Origin: Bacteroidota bacterium
GTDB taxonomy: Bacteria; Bacteroidota; Ignavibacteria; UBA10030; UBA8401
NCBI GenBank assembly: GCA_023229405.1
Contig: JALNZH010000165.1
Location: forward strand, 1-8,220
Length of the DNA stretch: 8,220 nt
Direction of reading: 5' to 3'
Part shown: positions 6,528 to 8,220 of the stretch, piece by piece
Layout of the letters: the number at the start of each line of letters is the position of its first letter
How positions within the stretch are numbered: the stretch's first letter is position 1
The notes under the pieces: model-generated
Database searches by the model: none
What the model was told of the DNA's origin: nothing
What the model saw: the letters and a program-made list of their open reading frames with translations, nothing else
Program-made: the position numbers and the translations under genes

Positions 6528-7040
6528 TTAATACAACACTCCGCTATCAACATGTCTCGTGAGCGATACGGCGATCTCATTCTCATATTTATCATATTCA
6601 TCGATCAGTTCCTTCTTGATCTTCTCGTCTTCGAACTGCACCCAGGAGGTGTCGATCTGCGATGAATACATGGTCAGCGTAATAAGTTTTCCGGTTGTTT
6701 GAATGAACACCGGTCTTGAATAGACGGCGACCTCACCGGATCCTTCATATTTGATCGTTTGATTCATTGCACTTGTTGTACTTTGCCAGCATCCCAGGAA
6801 ACCGCTGCAGTTCATTCGGGTGAACAGAGCGATATTCGGAACGCCGACGCCGTTCACCTCGGCAACCTGGTATGTTTCGTTATGGAGTTTATTGATCGCT
6901 GCCAGCATGCAGTTAACGCCGTAATAACTTCTCTTTGATTCAAGCCAGCTGTTCCCCAGCGACGACGATACATCGCATTCATCTTCCTGCGCAACGAGTA
7001 TCGAGAAAGAAAGGAATACGATCGTTAGAATGGTTTTCAT
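6528..7040 (-). CDS. Small exported protein with four cysteines, function unknown
   Basis: A 170-residue protein with a clear signal peptide (MKTILTIVFLSFSILVA, cleavage likely between A17 and Q18). The mature part has C22, C44, C78 and C84, which could form two disulfides after export; MNCSGFLGCW is the most distinctive segment. The second half is strand-rich (YEGSGEVAVYSRPVFIQTTGKLITLTMYSSQ) and ends in a charged helix (DEKIKKELIDEYDKYENEIAV). I do not recognise a family. The reading frame is open upstream to 7190, but that extension translates through a palindrome (7104-7123) and lacks the signal peptide at its start. I therefore chose ATG 7040, which has GGGGG 6 bases upstream. No convincing promoter was seen in front of it. 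Confidence 0.82.
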   Translation of the reverse strand: MKTILTIVFLSFSILVAQEDECDVSSSLGNSWLESKRSYYGVNCMLAAINKLHNETYQVAEVNGVGVPNIALFTRMNCSGFLGCWQSTTSAMNQTIKYEGSGEVAVYSRPVFIQTTGKLITLTMYSSQIDTSWVQFEDEKIKKELIDEYDKYENEIAVSLTRHVDSGVLY

Positions 7041-7103
7041 AGAATTCCCCCGTTGATAGGAAATAATTACTGGATACAATATGAACCGGAGGAATTCCGA
7101 ATC

Positions 7104-7123
7104 AATACCCCGTTCGGGGTATT
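7104..7123. repeat. 20-base palindrome, copy 1
   Basis: AATACCCC (7104-7111) and GGGGTATT (7116-7123) with loop GTTC; the pairing can close to 9 bp around TT. It is 19/20 identical to the palindrome at 8000-8019. It lies 63 bases upstream of the exported-protein start and beyond the response regulator's 3' end. It has no adjoining T-run, so a terminator role is uncertain. Confidence 0.75.
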
Positions 7124-7164
7124 CTGAAACTCGTGCCGTTTCAAAAAAAATAATATTATGTTTT

Positions 7165-7189
7165 TGGAAACCATCCTTCGACGTTTCCA
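7165..7189. repeat. Inverted repeat with 7-bp arms 3' of the response regulator gene
   Basis: TGGAAAC (7165-7171) and GTTTCCA (7183-7189) flank an 11-base loop containing CATCCTTCGAC. On the minus strand it is followed, about 14 bases later, by eight T (complement of 7143-7150), a loose terminator arrangement for the response regulator transcript. Confidence 0.5.
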
Positions 7190-7237
7190 CTAAGAAATGC
7201 CGGACTTACCTGCCTGCCGGTAGGCAGGCTCAGGATG
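7172..7237. repeat. Composite palindromic repeat with a CCTGCCT/AGGCAGG core
   Basis: The core has arms CCTGCCT (7209-7215) and AGGCAGG (7222-7228) around GCCGGT; outer arms CATCCT (7172-7177) and AGGATG (7232-7237) frame it. From memory, this core and the neighbouring CATCCTTCGAC / CTCAGGATGA blocks recur between genes in many environmental genomes of Bacteroidota and candidate phyla, often appearing in false translations as LPAGRQA. I cannot search to confirm. On the plus strand TTTTTCTTTT (7243-7252) follows. Confidence 0.7.
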
Positions 7238-7289
7238 ATCGGTTTTTCTTTTCCTACCGTAATTTATTGAAATGGCACTAGTGTGGAGG

Positions 7290-7964
7290 TTAGACAAGAT
7301 TTTTTTCGAGGGCAATACGAACTGCGTTGGCACGGGAATGAACGTGGAGTTTTTTATAGATATTCTTGATATGGGTTTTTACCGTTAATGGACTGATACA
7401 GTGTTGTTTTGACAGTGTAGCATACGTGCCTCCCTGAACAAGTCCATTCAGCAATTCCCGTTCACGAATCGAAAGAGCGAAATTAACAGAGGAATATTTT
7501 TCTGTAGGATCGTGTAGAGGTGAATCCATTTTTCCACGGGTATAATCGAGCATCTTTTTTGCAACGGTTCTAGACATCGGTGCTCCCCCTTTGACCAGTT
7601 CCCTTACTGCATCAACAATCTTTTCCGGTGCATCGTCTTTTAATAAGTATCCTGATGCACCTGCCTGGATGGACTGAAAGATCTTCTGCTCGTCCTCGAA
7701 GACCGTGATCATGATGATCTCGATTTGGGGAAACATTTCTTTGATGGTAATCGTCGTTTCAATTCCGGATATATTGGGGAGCATGATGTCCATCAGAATG
7801 ACATCGGGAATTTTGCTCGGCGGAAGTCTTCGGATCCCTTCGATCGCCGCTTCACCGCTGGCATATGATGCCACAAGACGGATATCCTTAAAGAACGTGA
7901 ACAGCTCTTCGATGTGTTTCCGTAGAGCAGGTGTATCTTCTACTATGGCAAGTTTTATAGTCAT
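7290..7964 (-). CDS. NarL/FixJ-family response regulator (REC plus LuxR-type HTH)
   Basis: A 224-residue cytoplasmic DNA-binding regulator. The receiver domain (about 1-125) has the acidic pair E9-D10, the phosphoacceptor D59 (ILMDIMLP), T87 and K109 (YLLKDD), all the residues needed for phosphotransfer. A linker leads to the C-terminal LuxR/GerE helix-turn-helix (about 162-224): LSIRERELLNGLVQGGTYATLSKQHCISPLTVKTHIKNIYKKL, with the recognition helix around V194-K-T-H197. Length and order match the NarL family. The sensor kinase fragment ends 63 bases upstream, so the two form a typical cognate pair. A hairpin and a promoter candidate lie between them, so the regulator may also be transcribed alone. 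No Shine-Dalgarno is visible before ATG 7964. Target genes are not evident. Confidence 0.95.
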   Translation of the reverse strand: MTIKLAIVEDTPALRKHIEELFTFFKDIRLVASYASGEAAIEGIRRLPPSKIPDVILMDIMLPNISGIETTITIKEMFPQIEIIMITVFEDEQKIFQSIQAGASGYLLKDDAPEKIVDAVRELVKGGAPMSRTVAKKMLDYTRGKMDSPLHDPTEKYSSVNFALSIRERELLNGLVQGGTYATLSKQHCISPLTVKTHIKNIYKKLHVHSRANAVRIALEKNLV

Positions 7965-7966
7965 AT

Positions 7967-7998
7967 CAAATGTAACATACAGGTTTCAGGCTGAACAA
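7967..7998 (-). promoter_or_regulatory. Bacteroidota-type promoter candidate for the response regulator gene
   Basis: On the minus strand TTG (7998-7996) is followed by 21 bases and then TACATTTG (7974-7967), fitting TTG-N17-23-TAnnTTTG. Only 2 bases separate the box from the ATG at 7964, so transcription would begin at or inside the first codon; this tight spacing lowers my confidence. Confidence 0.35.
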
Positions 7999-7999
7999 C

Positions 8000-8019
8000 A
8001 ATACCCCCTTCGGGGTATT
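8000..8019 (-). terminator. 20-base palindrome, copy 2: hairpin directly after the kinase stop codon
   Basis: AATACCCC (8000-8007) and GGGGTATT (8012-8019) with loop CTTC form an 8-bp stem 8 bases past the kinase TAG. On the minus strand TGTTGTTC follows, modestly T-rich. It may terminate or attenuate transcription between kinase and regulator. Apart from one loop base it equals the palindrome at 7104-7123. Confidence 0.5.
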
Positions 8020-8027
8020 TCCGGTCT

Positions 8028-8220
8028 CTATTGAAATGGAAGTGAAACGGTCATCACTGAACCATTGTCGTCATCACATTCCAGGGAAAAGAGAGCGCCG
8101 ATCTCATCCGCGCGGCGTTTCATGTTGGGAATGCCGTTTCCATGAAAGACCGACATAGACCGCTGTTTCTTCTTTTTGCCGTCATTGCACAGCTGTACGA
8201 TCAGTTTTCCATCTCTCAGT
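8028..8220 (-). CDS. Sensor histidine kinase, C-terminal ATPase end (5' part outside window)
   Basis: The last 63 residues before a TAG at 8030-8028. LRDGKLIVQLCNDGKKKKQ is followed by FHGNGIPNMKRRADEIGALFSLECDDDNGSVMTVSLPFQ. The G-x-GIPNMKRRADEIGA block and the Gs-V-Mt-V-SLPF ending are typical of the HATPase_c domain in NarX/DegS-like (HisKA_3) kinases: the glycine-containing ATP-lid region, then the last strands. Kinases of this class pair with NarL-type regulators, and exactly such a regulator follows 63 bases downstream. The G-box here is short and Lys-rich just ahead (KKKKQRS), a slight oddity. Sensor and dimerisation domains are not in the window, so the signal is unknown. Confidence 0.85.
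   Translation of the reverse strand, partial: LRDGKLIVQLCNDGKKKKQRSMSVFHGNGIPNMKRRADEIGALFSLECDDDNGSVMTVSLPFQ

Noticed and set aside
7041..7190. A 50-residue N-terminal extension of the exported protein
   Set aside because: It would translate the 7104-7123 palindrome and bury a good signal peptide that begins at 7040 behind a G-rich ribosome binding site.
1..8220. Defence system, prophage or gene cluster for a secondary metabolite
   Set aside because: No nuclease, reverse transcriptase, toxin-antitoxin pair, integrase, phage or biosynthetic enzyme signature is visible in any of the supported genes.

Overview
The window looks like chromosomal DNA from the Bacteroidota / Chlorobiota-Ignavibacteria side of the FCB group. 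This is inferred from three things: a Bacteroidota-style fibronectin-like segment with the RGVCWSMSPDPTITDS signature, secreted lipoproteins of a type common there, and two promoter candidates of the Bacteroidota form (TTG, about 20 bases, TAnnTTTG) directly in front of start codons. No rRNA, tRNA, CRISPR array, transposase or phage gene was seen. All supported genes lie on the minus strand, so transcription runs from position 8220 towards 1.

In order of transcription: the C-terminal end of a sensor histidine kinase (8028-8220, cut by the window edge); a NarL/FixJ-type response regulator (7290-7964); a repeat- and hairpin-rich spacer (7041-7289); a small exported protein with four cysteines (6528-7040); a 180-base spacer that stays open in the frame of both neighbours except for one TAG; a small acidic protein (5955-6347); a 704-residue lipoprotein with one fibronectin-like domain and about 14 Asp-box beta-propeller repeats (3778-5892); a 460-base spacer packed with inverted repeats (3318-3777); a 550-residue two-domain lipoprotein of unknown function (1665-3317); an HXXEE-family membrane protein (1045-1575); and the first 275 residues of the tRNA methylthiotransferase MiaB (1-825).

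The only functional partnership that can be argued firmly is kinase plus response regulator. The three exported proteins (170, 704 and 550 residues) suggest an envelope-related stretch, but nothing proves that the two-component pair controls them. Long spacers with hairpins separate most genes, so this is more likely several short transcription units than one operon. MiaB is a housekeeping gene with its own promoter candidate.

I found no recognisable defence or biosynthetic system. The most unusual material is non-coding: the nested inverted repeats at 3403-3708, a twin 20-base palindrome bracketing the response regulator gene, a composite palindromic repeat at 7165-7237, and the single amber codon that separates two open stretches at 6369-6371.
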